From Agarophyton chilense (Eukaryota > Rhodophyta > Florideophyceae > Gracilariales > Gracilariaceae): 64,000 bases of DNA. Location: contig JARGXX010000028.1 of the NCBI GenBank assembly GCA_030374765.1, positions 124,001-188,000 of the forward strand, read 5' to 3'. Position numbers and translations under genes: made by a program. Shown here piece by piece: positions 63,994 through 64,000 of the stretch. How positions within the stretch are numbered: position 1 is the stretch's first letter; every line of letters starts with the position of its first letter. The notes under the pieces were generated by a model. The model searched no databases, had not been told where the DNA came from, and saw only the letters and a program-made list of their open reading frames with translations.

Positions 63994-64000
63994 CCCCTTT

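Overview
The window is a repeat-dominated stretch of a eukaryotic nuclear genome. Coding sequence is sparse, mostly intron-poor and preceded by TATA boxes. About half of the window is LTR retrotransposon or DNA-transposon sequence, and several degraded pieces recall conserved eukaryotic genes (Derlin, an ABCC transporter, proteasome subunit RPN5, the WD-repeat protein UTP21/WDR36, a PH-domain AGC kinase). My best guess is a florideophyte red alga such as Chondrus, based on the style of the Copia elements and the mix of compact genes with dense retroelements. I could not verify this.

Layout. 1-2.7 kb: the 3' end of a Copia element inserted into a degraded Ty3/gypsy chromovirus, which is also interrupted by a solo Copia-type LTR and has its RT and integrase pieces in opposite orientations. 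2.98-4.12 kb: a host gene for a secreted, cysteine-rich, metalloprotease-like protein. 4.24-9.14 kb: a complete Copia element (A) with identical LTRs, a 5-bp target duplication and an intact 1481-codon Gag-Pol. 9.1-17.7 kb: sparse low-copy DNA with a small secreted-protein gene, a membrane-protein gene and a cluster of short repeats. 17.80-22.15 kb: an inverted duplication with two 1683-bp arms that are almost identical, each carrying the same secreted-protein gene, transcribed divergently from a 989-bp spacer. 22.2-28 kb: mostly unannotatable DNA, a piggyBac transposase pseudogene and an LTR. 28.1-34.8 kb: the 5' LTR, gag and pol of an old gypsy element riddled with stop codons. 35.4-38.0 kb: a PH/AGC kinase pseudogene. 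40.05-45.01 kb: Copia element B, related to A but frameshifted, with LTRs 3.6% diverged. 45.3-49.9 kb: a mosaic of host-gene fragments. 52.3-57.3 kb: a CACTA/tnp2-type transposase pseudogene with a divergent partner reading frame. 57.8-61.15 kb: an antisense reading frame, a polypurine tract and a gypsy LTR of the same family as the one at 28.1 kb. 63.55 kb to the end: an LTR of the same family as the one at 25.2 kb.

The most notable observations are these. (i) In Copia elements A and B the Gag-Pol ATG lies inside the tRNA primer-binding site, which matches the anticodon arm of initiator tRNA-Met, as in Drosophila copia. (ii) Both carry a Tudor-like module between integrase and reverse transcriptase and a CCHH rather than CCHC zinc knuckle. 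(iii) Their LTR termini are TA...TA and are fixed by target-site duplications. (iv) The inverted gene pair is nearly identical and could give long double-stranded RNA. (v) One gypsy LTR family has a covarying stem-loop where its transcript should begin. (vi) The gypsy family at 28/60 kb seems to carry an antisense gene upstream of its 3' LTR.

Genes that look functional from sequence alone are few: the 2980-4116 gene, Gag-Pol of element A, the 11.1-kb secreted-protein gene, the two inverted-repeat genes and probably the 13.6-14.7 kb membrane-protein gene. Most other long reading frames are transposon or host pseudogenes.
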